From Lunularia cruciata (taxonomy: Eukaryota > Streptophyta > Marchantiopsida > Lunulariales > Lunulariaceae), in assembly GCA_948567375.1 (NCBI GenBank), contig OX419756.1:28162333-28226332 (forward strand): a stretch of 64,000 bases of DNA, read 5' to 3'. Numbering within the stretch: the stretch's first letter is position 1; each line of letters starts with the position of its first letter. Shown piece after piece: positions 11,035-21,715 of the stretch. The translations under genes and the position numbers were made by a program. The notes beneath the pieces were generated by a model. It did not search any database. It had not been told where the DNA came from and saw only the letters and a program-made list of their open reading frames with translations.

Positions 11035-11139
11035 CCAAAGCTGAAGCTCATGCTAGGCATTCAGAGTTTTCCCTCATTCAAGTGTCCCAATGTGAGTTTC
11101 CATTCTCCTATTTCTCTCCTCAATTTTGGTCTTTTACAT

Positions 11140-11150
11140 TGGTATCAGAG
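11140..11150 (+). other. Primer-binding site (initiator Met tRNA)
   Basis: TGGTATCAGAG, one base after the 5' LTR, complements the 3' end of plant initiator methionine tRNA, the usual primer for chromoviruses. Confidence 0.9.
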
Positions 11151-11407
11151 TAGGAATGGGATGGATGGCATTTATAGACCACCAAAGTCCACTTCTGCCA
11201 AACCATTGGGATTTTCATGTCCAAATATTACCAAAACATTGTTTCACACAATTCACCTCGTGCTTTGGGCAGGATTTTCTACATATGGTCACCGTGTCTA
11301 AGGAACCCTTGATACTTCCAGTTGTAACTTATGGAGAATGGTGGACGTGTTGTATCTATGTGTTAATCAATTAGATAAATCAAGTGTAGTGGAATAGAGT
11401 AGTAGCA

Positions 11408-12330
11408 ATGGCGGCAATACCGGATGTTATCTTTGCAATGCAATAACAAATCAAGCATCTTACTCGATTGTTGGATGAACTAGACCAGCAACAACAAGAA
11501 TACATAGAAAGAGCGCCAGTTCAAGATGGAGAAGATCGCATTCGATTTCCAAAACCCAAGGTGTTTGAAGGTAAGAATCTTCTAGACACACTGGAGAATT
11601 TTGTGTTTGACTGTGAATGTTACTTTGAAGCCACCAATCTTCAAGATGAGCGGAAATAAATTCTCTTGGCTTCTAGCAAATTGGATGGCGTGGCCAAACT
11701 TTGGTGGCAATTCCGAGTAGAAAGAGCTGAACGACAAATTGTTACACCAATTTTTACATGGGTAGAATTCAAAGATGCAATACTTGGTCGATTTCAAACT
11801 ATAAATGCCACCCGAGCCGCACGAGATAAATTGGCAGAGTTGAGGTAGATTGGCTCAATAAGAAGCTACATCATACAATTTCAAAATATCATCATGCAAA
11901 TTCTAGATATCCAAGAAGGTGAAGTTCTGGATCAATTTGTGCAAGGATTGAAGTCACGAACCAAATTAGAGGTGACCATGCAAGAGCCACAAAATGTAGA
12001 AGAAGCCATGCAATTGGCTGAGCATTTTGATTCTTGGTTGCAACAACTTGGTCTCGACCTCGACCTACACAAAGCCTACCAGTACACTACGCATGAGTGG
12101 AAGAACCGGTACCAATGGAGATTGATACTATCCAACAAAGACCACTTGGCATAGCCGATAGAGAAAGATTACGACAAAATAGAGGTTGCTTTTATTGTCA
12201 CCAAGTTGGACATCGCATTGCTGAATGTCCACTTAGGAATGGGCAACCTTGACAAGTTGCCCAGATGGAGTTTGTGGAACAAAATGATCAGGGAAACAAA
12301 GAATCCCAATAGGAGATTTCAAGCCGCCTA
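11408..12330 (+). pseudogene. F1 gag (capsid/nucleocapsid), broken
   Basis: Gag starts at the ATG at 11408. It contains a capsid region with FENFVFDCECYF and KLWWQFRVERAE phrases and ends in one CCHC zinc knuckle, CFYCHQVGHRIAEC (12187-12228, CX2CX4HX4C). In-frame stops interrupt it early (Q to stop near 11443), at 11657-11659, at 11846-11848 and after the knuckle. The stop near 11657 and the TGA after the knuckle also occur at the equivalent codons of the minus-strand copy at 43.9-44.6 kb. The knuckle would bind RNA during packaging. Confidence 0.85.
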
Positions 12331-12338
12331 CTGGGAAC

Positions 12339-12735
12339 TTGATTAGTTCCAATGGGATTGAAGGCTTGACCTATGCAAGTTTGCTTCACTTGCAAGGTAT
12401 GATATCTAATCGGGGTTGTAGGATTTTGGTGGATTCTAGAAGTTTAGTGTATTGCATGTCTATGCAAGTAGCAAAGGAATCGGTTATTCCTATCAAGCTA
12501 GTGTTTGGAAGTAGTTTGATGATGGCGGATGGTAGAAAAGGTTATGCATTCCGCACCTCACATCATGTTACCTTCAAGATTGGGAAGGAGCATTTGGAGT
12601 GTATGAGGTTTGTAGTGGCACCTCTACACTATGATATCATTCTGGGTCTACCTTGGCTTGAACGTCATAAGGTTCAATTTGATTGGACCCGACGACAAAT
12701 TCAAGTACAACACCAAGGTAGGAATTTCCAATTAG
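12339..12735 (+). pseudogene. F1 aspartic protease
   Basis: The retropepsin-type domain includes ILVDSR at about 12426-12440 and the ILGLPWLERH flap/closing segment near 12640-12670. The normal active site is Asp-Ser/Thr-Gly; here Gly is replaced by Arg (codons from 12432), which should abolish activity. The minus-strand F1 copy has a different lesion at the same site (NSG). The frame is otherwise open through 12822. Confidence 0.85.
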
Positions 12736-12775
12736 GTTGTCTGGCACCTCTAAGTAAGACACCTAAGAATAGTCA

Positions 12776-12955
12776 GTCCCAAGATGGGAAGTTTGTCGAG
12801 AAGGTAGCCATAGAGCAAATCTGAAAGGGAGATGAGTCCCAAGATGGGAATTTTGCCAAGAAGGCAACCATGGAGCAAGCTTGGAAGAGAGATGAGTCCT
12901 TGGAAGGGAAGTTTGTTAATGAAGCAGCCATAGAGCAAGCTTTGGAGGAAGATAA
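12776..12955 (+). repeat. Coding minisatellite, 3 x 60 bp, between protease and RT
   Basis: Three consecutive 60-bp units (12776-12835, 12836-12895, 12896-12955) each encode 20 residues of the form SQDGKFxxKxAIEQALxxDE. They form an acidic, probably helical linker between protease and RT. The same three units occur in the minus-strand F1 copy (about 43293-43470). Length divisible by three keeps the frame. Confidence 0.85.
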
Positions 12956-14395
12956 GTGTGTATTCGCGATGTGGATCAAGCCGACTGCACAAGAACAATC
13001 TGAGGAGGGCCAAGAGCCTCATCAAGCAATGGTTGATCGGATAGTTCAAGAGTTTGTAGATGTGTTTCCGGATGATCTACCAAAGGGATTACCCTCTGAT
13101 CGAGGTATGCCCTTCAAGATCGAGTTATTGCCAGGGAGTACTCCAATGAGTACACCAATCAATCGGCTCTCACCAAAGGAGTTGGAGGAGTTGCAAACAA
13201 CACTTATAGAGTTGTTGGAGAAGGATTTCATACAACATAGTACCTCTCCTTGGGGAGCACCAGTATTATTTTTTCCAAAGAAGGATGGAGGACTTCGTTT
13301 CTATATTGATTATGGTGGGCTCAATAAGCAAACCGTGAAGAATGTATATCCCTTGCCTCGGATCGATGACCTGCTTGATCAACTAAATGGAGCACACTAC
13401 TTTTCCAAGCTGGATCTTCATAGCGGCTATTGGGAAATTCCTATTGAAGGAGAAGATGTGCAAAAGACTGCCTTTCGCACAAGGTATGGACATTTTGAGT
13501 AGAGAGTTCTACCTTTCGGACTCACTAATTCTCCAGCAGTCTTCATGGATCAGATGCATTGGGTGTTGGAGGGACTATTGGATTGGTCCGTGGTGGTGTT
13601 CTTAGATGATATCTTAATCTATAGTAGGATAGAGGCAGAACATGTGAATCATGTGCGAGAATTCCTAAGACGGACTATGACAGTGGAAATTTTACCGCAA
13701 GAAGTCAAAGTGTGCTTTTTGGCAGAAGGAGGTTACCTTCTTGGGTCATAAGATCTCATCAGAGGGGATCAAGATGGAAGAAGAGAAGATCAAGGCCATA
13801 TTTGATTGGCTTACCCCAAAGGATGCTACAAAAGTACAAGCATTCAATGGATTGGCCAGTTTTTACCAATTGTTCATCCACTATTATGCTCACGTGGCTG
13901 CACCATTGATTGACCTCTTGGAAAAGAACTTGAGCTTCCAATGGACCACCAAGCATGAAGAAGCATTCTAGAAGTTAAAGCATATGGTGTCTTTAAGACC
14001 TATTCTTCAACCATAGATCCTCAACTACCTTGTGTGGTTGATTTTGATGCTTCTAACTTTGCAATTGGAGCTGTGTTGCAACAAGAATTTCCATATGGAC
14101 TACATCCTATTGCCTTTGTGTCTTGCCAAATAAATACAGCTGAAAGAAATTACTCTGCTTGAGATCAAGAACAACTTGCAATGGTATATGCCACCAAGGT
14201 ATGGAGGCATTATCTCTTGGGGAAACAAGTGATCATGCAAATTGATCACAAGCCATTGTTGCAGACCTTACACTTGGAGCACATGAAGAGTCAACATCAT
14301 CATGGGAAGAGCAACGCCAATTGTTTGACATCAAACTTGAGTACAAACCAGGTCGGTTCCATGTCATCCCTGATGCTCTATCATGACGACCTGAT
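12956..14395 (+). pseudogene. F1 reverse transcriptase and RNase H
   Basis: The RT frame is open to a TAG at 13501, with [20 protein letters not shown] and [13 protein letters not shown] blocks. The FLDD catalytic box at 13599-13610 is intact. The frame then slips near 13700, after which the connection region (VQAFNGLASFYQLF) and RNase H (DFDASNFAIGAVLQQEFP, near 14040-14095) follow. RNase H ends near 14360. The stop at 13501 and the slips at about 13700 and 13985 separate what should be one polyprotein. Confidence 0.85.
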
Positions 14396-15688
14396 TTGAA
14401 GGCTCTTCCTCTCATCACGGCAGCAATTACAATGGTGTCCATTGACCCTAAGGTCCATAATGAGTTTCCATCAGCTCTACAACAAGATCCCTTCTTCCAA
14501 ATGGTACACGGTTGTCTGACAGCATACGACAAGGAGTACAATACCTTCTCCTTCAAGGAAGGCCTTTTATTCCATGCAGACCAGATCTATGTTCCAGCCA
14601 AAGTTGATCTTTGACTTGTGCACCTTCAAGAAGCCCATGATTTACCAATAGCTGGTCACATGGGAGTAGACAAGACCTTAGGCACCCTCCAACGCCAATG
14701 GTGGTGGCCCAACATGACACGAGATGTTCAAGACTTTGTCCGATCATGTGAGAGTTGCCAATGTAACAAGGCCAGTAACCAAAAGCCGAGTGGACTCCTT
14801 CAACCACTCACCATTCCATCCGCTCGCTGGGAGCATGTGAGCTTGGATCTCATCACATCCTTGCCAAAGACAAAACAAGGACACACCGCAATCGTGGTGT
14901 TTGTGGATAAGATTAGTAAGCAAATCCACTTGGCTCCAACCTGTGATACCGTGGATGCTCCAACCTTAGTGCAAATCTACTTTGACAATGTCTTCAAGCA
15001 TCATGGGATGCCACGTGTACTCATCTCTGACCGTGATCCTTGATTTACCGGGAAGTTTTGGCAAGCACTCTTCCAGATACTTGGCACCAAGCTTGCTTTG
15101 TCCACGGCCAATCATCCTCAAATTGATGGACAAACCAAACGTGAAAATTGTACATTGGAGGATATGTTGCGGGCCTTTTTCAATGTCCACCATACCAATT
15201 GGGATGAATGTCTTGCAGCTACAGAATTTGCCTACAACAATTCCAAACAGGCAAGCACCGGATTTTCTCCCTTCTTTCTCAATTTTGGCCAAGATCCGCT
15301 TGTTCTAGTTTCTCTTCTTGCTCTTCCTCTCTCTCAGGTTCCTCATACTTCCACATTCTTGACCATTATATCCCAATCTCTCCAACAAGCCAAGTCTCAC
15401 CTCCTTGTTGCTCAAAATCACCAAAAACAATATGCGGACCACCATTGTCGTGATCTCACCTTTGAAGTCGGTGATAAAGTCATGCTATCCTCTAGTAACC
15501 TCCCTCTCCCACTTGATACCCAAGTTCGTAAACTTGCCCCTAATTGGATAGGACCGTTTGATATCACCCACATTGTCTCTCCAGTTGCTTATCAACTTGC
15601 CTTGCCTTGCCACATGCGTATCCATCCTGTCTTTCATGTTTCCAAGTTGAAACCCTTTGTTCCTAACCCCTCTTCCTTTTCCTCTTGA
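14396..15688 (+). pseudogene. F1 integrase
   Basis: The HHCC zinc domain lies at about 14630-14770 (HLQEAHDLPIAGHMG ... CESCQC). The DDE core has Asp at 14846-14848 and Asp at 15029-15031 in ISDRD. The third catalytic residue, 35 residues further on, is Lys (15137-15139, DGQTKRENC) instead of Glu. A TGA at 15042-15044 splits the core. The GPY/F-like module (PNWIGPFDITHIVSPVAYQL) is near 15540-15600. A TGA at 15686-15688 separates integrase from the chromodomain in the same frame. Confidence 0.88.
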
Positions 15689-15721
15689 GTCCAACCTCCC
15701 CCTCTTCATGTTCCTATCAAT

Positions 15722-15910
15722 GATCATGAGGAGTACAAAGTTGATCATATCCTTACGCGTTGCCATATTCAACAAGGCCGTCGCCAACATACGGAGTACA
15801 AGGTCCTTTGGAAAGGGTATCCCCTTCATGATGCCACATGGGAACCTCTTTCTCACCTCCAGAATGCACAGACGGCCATCAAGGAATTCAAAGCTTCACT
15901 GGCAATGAGG
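15722..15910 (+). pseudogene. F1 chromodomain
   Basis: In frame with integrase after one stop, the segment VDHILTR ... TEYKVLWKGYPLHDATWEPL has the aromatic-cage spacing of a chromodomain (WKGY and TWEP). In chromoviruses this module binds methylated histone H3 and steers integration to heterochromatin. Its presence at the pol C-terminus assigns F1 to the chromoviruses. Confidence 0.88.
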
Positions 15911-15924
15911 ACGTCACCAACTAA

Positions 15925-15937
15925 CGGCGGGAGAATA
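15925..15937 (+). other. Polypurine tract
   Basis: CGGCGGGAGAATA directly precedes the 3' LTR and would prime plus-strand DNA synthesis. Confidence 0.7.
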
Positions 15938-16360
15938 TGTAACAATATGGAATTTAGCAACAAAGTTAGTCGGGCTTACGAAGTAGAGAATAAGACAAAA
16001 TAGCCTAGAATATTCTAGAAGCATCTAAGAAGCTTCTTGGGAAGCTTCCAAACTAGTTAACTTGCACCCTAAGCAGGTAGCTTCTAGAAGGAAGCTTCTA
16101 GAAGCTTCTAACTAGCTTAGCTTGCACGCCAAGTAGGCGGCTTCTAGAAGGAAGCTTCTTGAGAAGCTTCTTGGTTAACTTGGCTTGCACTCCAAGAAAG
16201 CAGCTCAAGGAAGCTTCTTGAGAAGCTTCAAGGGTCTTGTATGCTACCTATAAATACCAAAGCCGAAGCTCATGCTAGGCATTTGGAGTTTTCCCTCATT
16301 CAAATGTCCTAATGTGAGTTTCCATTCTCCTATTTCTCTCCTCAATTTTGGTCTTTTACA
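15938..16360 (+). repeat. F1 3' LTR
   Basis: 423 bp, collinear without gaps with the 5' LTR. The perfect HSE-like motifs recur at 16008-16020 (three units) and 16091-16108 (four units). TSD TTGCT follows at 16361-16365, after which F2 gag sequence resumes on the minus strand. Confidence 0.95.
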
Positions 16361-16365
16361 TTGCT

Positions 16366-17420
16366 TGTATGGAGGCCAAGGGCCTCTAGGAAAATGAATG
16401 TGAAAATTGATGGCAAGGTGTCCAACTCGGCCATAGTTGTAACAACAACATTGTTTTTCTCGAGTCCCTTCTCCTTATAGGACTCTATCTTTCCTTTCTT
16501 TGACCGGTCCTCGTTCTCTTAGGGCGGTCATGCTCCTTGTTCTTTAAATCAAATATTGCCTAATTCCATGGGGATTGGTCCACCAAAGTGTTGTGTTTTA
16601 GCCCAATAATTTTGAGTTAGGATGATCCCTTCACCTCCTCCTAGCACCCTTGCTATTCTTTGAGCACAAGCAATGGCTTCAAAAACCATACGAGGGTTTT
16701 GCACCATTACTTCTTGGTGGATTTGCTCTTTCAACCCACATTTGAAATTATCTAAAACTTCTATTGGACTCATGTTGTTTATTGCAACTTGTAATTCAAG
16801 GAATTCCTCCATGTATTCTTGTACACCATTTTTTCTTCAACCATCATAGTCGAGTTTGGGCTATTTGCACCAAATCCACAGATTGGAAGTTCTTCAACAA
16901 CCCTTCTTGCATGGTTGTCCAAGTGACCTCCCTTTCTTTTGCCAACATTGATTTTTCCCAAGCATTGTACCATTTGAGGGCTTTATTGGTCAAGTACTCA
17001 CATGCAAACACACCGACATGACAATTGTTGATTTTAGTTGTGAACAATTAAAAGTATCAATTCATTCTTGAAATCCAATTCTCCACAACTCCCATCGAAT
17101 GTTGTCCTTTGTAAGGCTTGATGTTGTAGGTCTTCTTCATCCACAATAACAATGTAGCCTTGTTGTTGACCGAGGTCGGTGTCCTTGGCATTAGTGACTC
17201 TCCATGTGCTTCTATCACTGATATAGGGTTTTGAGATGACTCTCCTTTGTGCATTGCCTAATCATTCCCAAAGTTATGTACTTGACTTTGCAATGCCTCC
17301 ATGGTCATCTTGATCTCCCACAACTCATTCAACATTCCTTGCATTCCTTGCATCAACTCTTGAATTGCAGATCCATGATTCCTACACATAATATTGCTCA
17401 ATCGCTACTTCCTACTTCAA
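16366..17420 (-). pseudogene. F2 gag remnant
   Basis: The minus frame 16549-16812 begins MEEFLELQVAINNMSPIEVL and ends FGGPIPMELGNI, phrases also found in the two plus-strand F2 copies (near 38000-38230 and 59760-60030). The nucleocapsid knuckle near 16425-16470 is damaged, with the second Cys lost. Gag continues to about 17420 with frameshifts. The F1 element inserted just downstream of the knuckle, separating gag from protease. Confidence 0.8.
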
Positions 17421-17917
17421 TAAAAGGTTAATATGATTACTTGAGAGGGAGAAAAAACTATTGGAACTACCATTGGGACCTCAAAGCCTATCACTTCTTG
17501 ATAGTATTCTTCACCAAAATTGCAAATTACAAAATCCCTAAACATTACTTTTGGTTGGACCACACAACAGATTTCTACTTGAGTGTTGAAAGGAGAGGAT
17601 TTGGTATACAAGTCAATCATAATAGAATCATCAAATCACACTCTCTATCATAGATCACCATAGGCAGAATCACTAGGTTTGGCAAATTCTATCACTTTAT
17701 CCATGAACTCTACTCCAAAATGAAAAACAAGATACACCCTCACTTGCTCACATTGGATGTATATAATCTTAATGTGGAACAGATTCAAGAATGAAAAGTG
17801 GGGTGTTGGATGTTGTCCTCGAGGAACCTCCATCCCATCCCTCTCTAGCACACTCCTTATCTATCAATTACACTATGATGTCTCTCCTCCAAATTTACTC
17901 AATCTCAATAGCCCATG
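17421..17917 (-). other. F2 5' leader
   Basis: This untranslated-looking stretch matches the leader of the F2 copies at 36825-37400 and 58975-59540. It contains no conserved ORF. It continues at 18343-18391 on the other side of the solo LTR. Confidence 0.6.
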
Positions 17918-18342
17918 TGTAAAAGACCAAGATCGAGGAGAGAAATAGGAGAATGGAAGTTCACATTAGGACGCTTAAATGTGGGAAAACTCTGAATGCC
18001 TAGCATGAGCTTCGGTTTTGGTATTTATAGATAACATACAAGGCCCTTGAGAAACTTCTCAAGAAGCTTCCTTGAGCCGCTTTCTTAAAGTGAAAGCCAA
18101 GTTAACTAGGAAGCTTCTCAAGAAGCCTCCTTCTAAAAGCCGTCTACTTGGTGTGCAAGCTAAGCTAGTTAGAAGCTTCTAGGAGCTTCCTTCTAGAAGC
18201 TACCTGCTTGGGGCACAAGTTAACTAGTTGGGAAGCTTCCCAAGAAGCTTCCTATATGCTTCTAGAATATTCTAGGCTAATTTGGTTTATTCTCTACTTT
18301 GTTAGCCTCACTAACTACGTCGCTAAACTCCATATTGTTACA
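17918..18342 (-). repeat. Solo F1 LTR (425 bp)
   Basis: TGTAAAAGACC ... ATTGTTACA is the full F1 LTR in reverse orientation with no internal region. CCATG flanks it on both sides (17913-17917 and 18343-18347), so a whole element inserted and then recombined between its LTRs. A perfect TTCtaGAAtaTTC motif is kept at 18260-18272. The host is the F2 leader, continuous across the insertion. Confidence 0.93.
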
Positions 18343-18391
18343 CCATGTTCTTCCAAGAGGTGTGATCTGCTCTCTTGGATTGAAATGCCTA

Positions 18392-18402
18392 CTCTAATAC
18401 CA
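18392..18402 (-). other. F2 primer-binding site
   Basis: On the minus strand this reads TGGTATTAGAG, one base from initiator-Met tRNA complementarity, next to the F2 5' LTR. Confidence 0.75.
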
Positions 18403-18403
18403 T

Positions 18404-18848
18404 TATAATCTTATGAGTATAGGAGACCTGAAGAAAAATATAGAAAAAGAAACACACAATTTCACATTCAATCTCTAATGCCCCAAAGGAGCACCTTGAC
18501 TGTATATACAACAAAAGAGACTCCTCCAAAAGAAGCTACACCATTGGATCAAATACATGGATTGGTGACCTATAAGTGAGCTCTACCCTTAGATTGGTTG
18601 CATGCATGTGTGACATGTCAGTTCTAATCCTATCTAGTGGGTCAAACTATCTTTGACCAAAGAGGATCTTTAGAAAATCTTCATGTAAGAATCTCCAAAT
18701 CACATGGGTGAGATACCATTGGAAAGCTCTTGATGAGACAAGTTGGGAGGAGGGAAGGCCGGCCTTTCTCTATCCAATGGAGGAAAATGTGCACATTTTT
18801 TAGGCCTAATTCATCCATTTAGACCTCCAAAATTAGCTTTGAAGTTTC
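18404..18848 (-). repeat. F2 5' LTR, truncated
   Basis: It starts in plus coordinates with TATAATC (complement of the GATTACA end, mutated) and runs through the shared F2 LTR blocks to CCTCCAAAATTAGC. It is then cut off near 18848 where an F1 integrase fragment begins, so about 330 bp of the LTR are missing. Confidence 0.8.
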
Positions 18849-18870
18849 ATGACAAAGCAAGTTCACACAA

Positions 18871-19062
18871 CAATCATGGTTTTTGTGGATAAACTTAGTA
18901 AGCAAATCTATTTGGCACCAAATTTTGATACAATAGATGCTCCAACAAATCTTTTTGATACCACACCAATTGTGGTGTTTGTGGATAAGCTTAGTAAGCA
19001 AATCCATTTAGCACCAACTTTTGATACAATAGATGCTCCAACAAATCTACTTTGACAATGCC
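18871..19062 (+). repeat. In-frame 96-bp tandem duplication in F1 integrase
   Basis: Two adjacent copies starting at 18871 and 18967 each encode the VFVDKLSKQI ... DTIDAPTN block. 96 bp is 32 codons, so the frame is kept. Other F1 copies have a single block here. Confidence 0.85.
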
Positions 19063-19997
19063 TTCAAGCATCATGGGATGCCTTGTGTACTCATCTTTGA
19101 TCATGATCCTCAATTTTCCAAAAAAACTTGGCAAACACTCTTCAAACTACTTGGCACCAAGCTTGCTTTGTCCATGGCCTATCATTCTCAAACCAATGGA
19201 CAAACCAAACATGCAAATTACACCTTGGAGGATATGCTTCTTGACCTCGTCAACATTCACCATACCAATTGAGATGAATGCCTTGGAGTTTTTGAGTTTA
19301 CCTACAATAAATCCAAACAGACAAGCAATAAATTTTCTCCATTATTCCTTGATTTTGGTCAAGACCCACTTGTTCTAGATTCCATTCTTGCTCCTCCTCC
19401 ATCTCATGTCCCTCATACTTCTATCTTCTTGACCATAATATCCCAATCCTTGTAAAAAGCCAAATCTCATCTCCTTGTTGCTCATCAAAAATAATATGTG
19501 GACAAACATTATTATGATCTCACCTATAAAATTAGTGATAAGGTTATGCTTTTTTCTAGTAACCTACCCCTCCCACTTGATACTCAAATTCTTAAAGTTA
19601 TTCCTAATTGGATAGGTCCTCTTGATGTCACCCAAATCATTTCTCTTGCTTATCAACTTGCCTTGCCTTGTCATATACAAATCCACCCTATCTTTCATAT
19701 TTCCAAGTTGAAACCCTTTGTTTCTAATCCATCTTCATTTTCATCTTGTATCCAACCCCTTTCTCCTTAGTCCTTATCCACCATCATGAGGAATATGAAG
19801 TTGATTGTGTCCTTGCAAATCATTACATTCAACATGACCACCAACAAAATACTGAGTACAAAGCCCTTTGGAAAGGGTATCTTCTTCATGATGCCACTTG
19901 CAAGCTCCTTTCTCGTCTCCACAATGCACAAATGGCCATCTAGGAGTTTGAAGCGTCCACGGTGATGAGGATGCCACCAACTAGCTATGGGTGGATT

Positions 19998-20476
19998 TGT
20001 AACAATATAGAGTTTAAAGACAAGTTAGTCAAGACTAATGAAGTAGCAAATAAACCAAATTAGCTAAGAATTATAAGAATATTCTAGAAGCATCTAGGAA
20101 GCTACTGGGTACCTTCCAAGTATTGGGTAATGTGTAGTGGTGACTTCAAGGAGGAAGCTTCTTGGGAAGCTTCTCAACTAGCTTAGTTTGTATGCCAAGT
20201 AGATGACTTCTAGAAGAAAGCTTCTTGGGAAGCTTCCCAACTAGCTTAGCTTGCATGCCAAGTAGTTGACTTTTAGAAAGAAGCTTCCCAACTAGCTTAG
20301 CTTGCACGCCAAGTAAATGGTTCTAGAAAAAAACTTCTCAAGAGCCTTGTATGTTCCTTATTAATACCAAAGCCTAAGCTCATGCTAGGAATTTGGAGTT
20401 TCACTCATTCAAGAGTCCCATTGTGATTTTTCATTGAGTTCTTCCATTCTCATATTCCTCTCCTTAGTCATTTACA
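19998..20476 (+). repeat. F1 3' LTR of the fragment (479 bp)
   Basis: It starts TGTAACAATATAGAG and ends TCATTTACA. It is longer than the 423-bp type because the 60-bp region has extra partial units. A perfect GAAtaTTCtaGAA is kept at 20077-20089. No TSD can be tested because the element's left end is lost. Confidence 0.85.
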
Positions 20477-21715
20477 CACACTAACCTTATTAGTTGGAGT
20501 TTGAATAAGGCTAGGTAAACTTAAAGTGATTCAAGTAAACCTTCTTAAAGCTTCATTATGCTAGACAACACTAGGATAATGAAGCTAGCTACATCTAAAG
20601 TATCTTTAGTAGCCTTGTTAAAACCATATTATACTAAAAGAGGTTCATTAAAGCAAAATTTGAGTACTATTTATTGTTATTTTAGTAAAAATTCATACAT
20701 TCTAATTGAGTAGAGTTGTTGACTATAATTGTTTTTATAAATATATAATTAAGGAATTACTAATGCCACCTTGAGTTTTGCTATTGCACTCTACTTTCTC
20801 AAATGGACAATAGTAGCTTGATAACAATGCTGTGCATAGGATGTGTGTGTATGGAAAGGACCATGTGATGGGAGGCATTAGCAAAGATCAAGGTGGCAAT
20901 AGCCCTTCCCTATGATTAATATATGATGTGATACTATTTTACCTTTAGCATATCTACATAAAGAGATAATCAATATGCAATATTATTTTACCCACAATTA
21001 TTACATGTAGGTTATGTGCTTAAATGACATCCATTTTTGGGGCTTATCTACTTGGCCTGTGAGTTGTTTCACACTCCTTAGTGAATTTGGACTTCCATGA
21101 TCAAATTCAAATTGTCTTAATAGATCAACACCCTTTGTGTGATCTAGATTAGGACATAGTTTAGCACCATAAATTAGGTTTTGGTTCATCTTGCATTGCT
21201 AATTTTGCTTACAAATGGTCCACTTGGAGCATTCAAATTGTCCAACAAGGGTTTGATCAAGCAACCCCAATAACTCACCTATTTAAAGATTGAGAATAAT
21301 TTGAGGATGTTTAATCTTGATAACTCTAATCAATTGCTCCACTTGATGAAACATTTTGGTTTCCAACTATTTTGAGAGAAATTTGAAGAGAACCAACTAA
21401 AGATTGTTTGATTAGTCTTTTGCCCCTATATCCAAGTCTAACAAATGATATGCATGTTAGTATTGCTATGAGCCTCTACCATGTTTCCTTTGACTTCACT
21501 TTGCTTAAGTATAATTTATTATTTTTTGGATCTCCATAGGCATGCTCTTACTTGAACCTCCTACAAAAGATCATAGTTGGCCAATGTTGCACCCCGTAGA
21601 GGAGGATCACACCTATCAAGTGATTTGTGCCTTGCATAGGTTTGTTGTTCAATTGCTTGCATGCATGTTAGACTCTTTAGTTTGTGTTTCAAGATGGGTT
21701 GGATGAAAATCACAT
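20477..21715. other. Unrecognised intergenic DNA with an inverted repeat
   Basis: No gene or known element is visible. Two imperfect inverted arms lie at about 20759-20791 and 20871-20912, with the core GCCACCTTGA opposite TCAAGGTGGC, separated by about 80 bp. They could form a hairpin or mark a small foldback element. Confidence 0.4.

Larger units (their letters stand above)
10716..11138 (+). repeat. F1 5' LTR
   Basis: 423 bp, TG...CA bounded. The 5' half contains about 3.5 tandem units of roughly 60 bp, starting at 10807, 10869, 10929 and 10988. Each unit holds GAAGCTTC palindromes, followed by a TATA box (11027-11034). The same LTR recurs in this window at 15938, 17918, 19998, 21716, 40651 and 45105. 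Confidence 0.95.
10716..16360 (+). mobile_element. Complete F1 chromovirus (5645 bp)
   Basis: Both LTRs are 423 bp (10716-11138 and 15938-16360), start TGTAACA, end TTTTACA and differ at about 20 positions by my count. The PBS follows the first LTR and a purine-rich tract precedes the second. Gag, protease, RT, RNase H, integrase and chromodomain occur in the standard Ty3/gypsy order with the chromodomain last, which makes it a chromovirus. Premature stops and frameshifts (for example at 11657, 11846, 13501 and 15042) rule out a functional polyprotein. The TSD is TTGCT. Confidence 0.95.
6373..18848 (-). mobile_element. F2 gypsy chromovirus, minus strand, host of nested insertions
   Basis: In minus orientation the order is 5' LTR (18404-18848, truncated), PBS (18392-18402), leader, gag (16366-17420), protease (about 10100-10710), RT (9121-10100), RNase H (8060-8412 plus 9121-9310), integrase (6905-8060) and 3' LTR (6373-6900, truncated). 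Three later insertions split it: a DNA transposon at 8413-9118, a complete F1 element at 10716-16360 and a solo F1 LTR at 17918-18342. The chromodomain and the first third of the 3' LTR are missing, because integrase sequence joins the LTR directly at about 6900. RT keeps its FLDD box (about 9494-9510). Confidence 0.85.
18849..20476 (+). mobile_element. 3' fragment of an F1 element (integrase to 3' LTR)
   Basis: The piece begins inside the integrase core. It continues through DDE sequence with D in FDHDP (near 19100) and Lys at the Glu position (19207-19209), then the GPY/F module (PNWIGPLDVTQ, about 19600) and a chromodomain (about 19790-19935, TEYKALWKGYLLHDAT). It ends with an LTR at 19998-20476. 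A 96-bp tandem duplication sits in the integrase core. The 5' part of the element is absent. Confidence 0.88.

Noticed and set aside
12750..13049. Minus-strand ORFs with repeated LLYG/CSMAA-type phrases
   Set aside because: They are shadows of the three-unit coding repeat on the plus strand; the same shadow appears opposite the copy at 43.3 kb.
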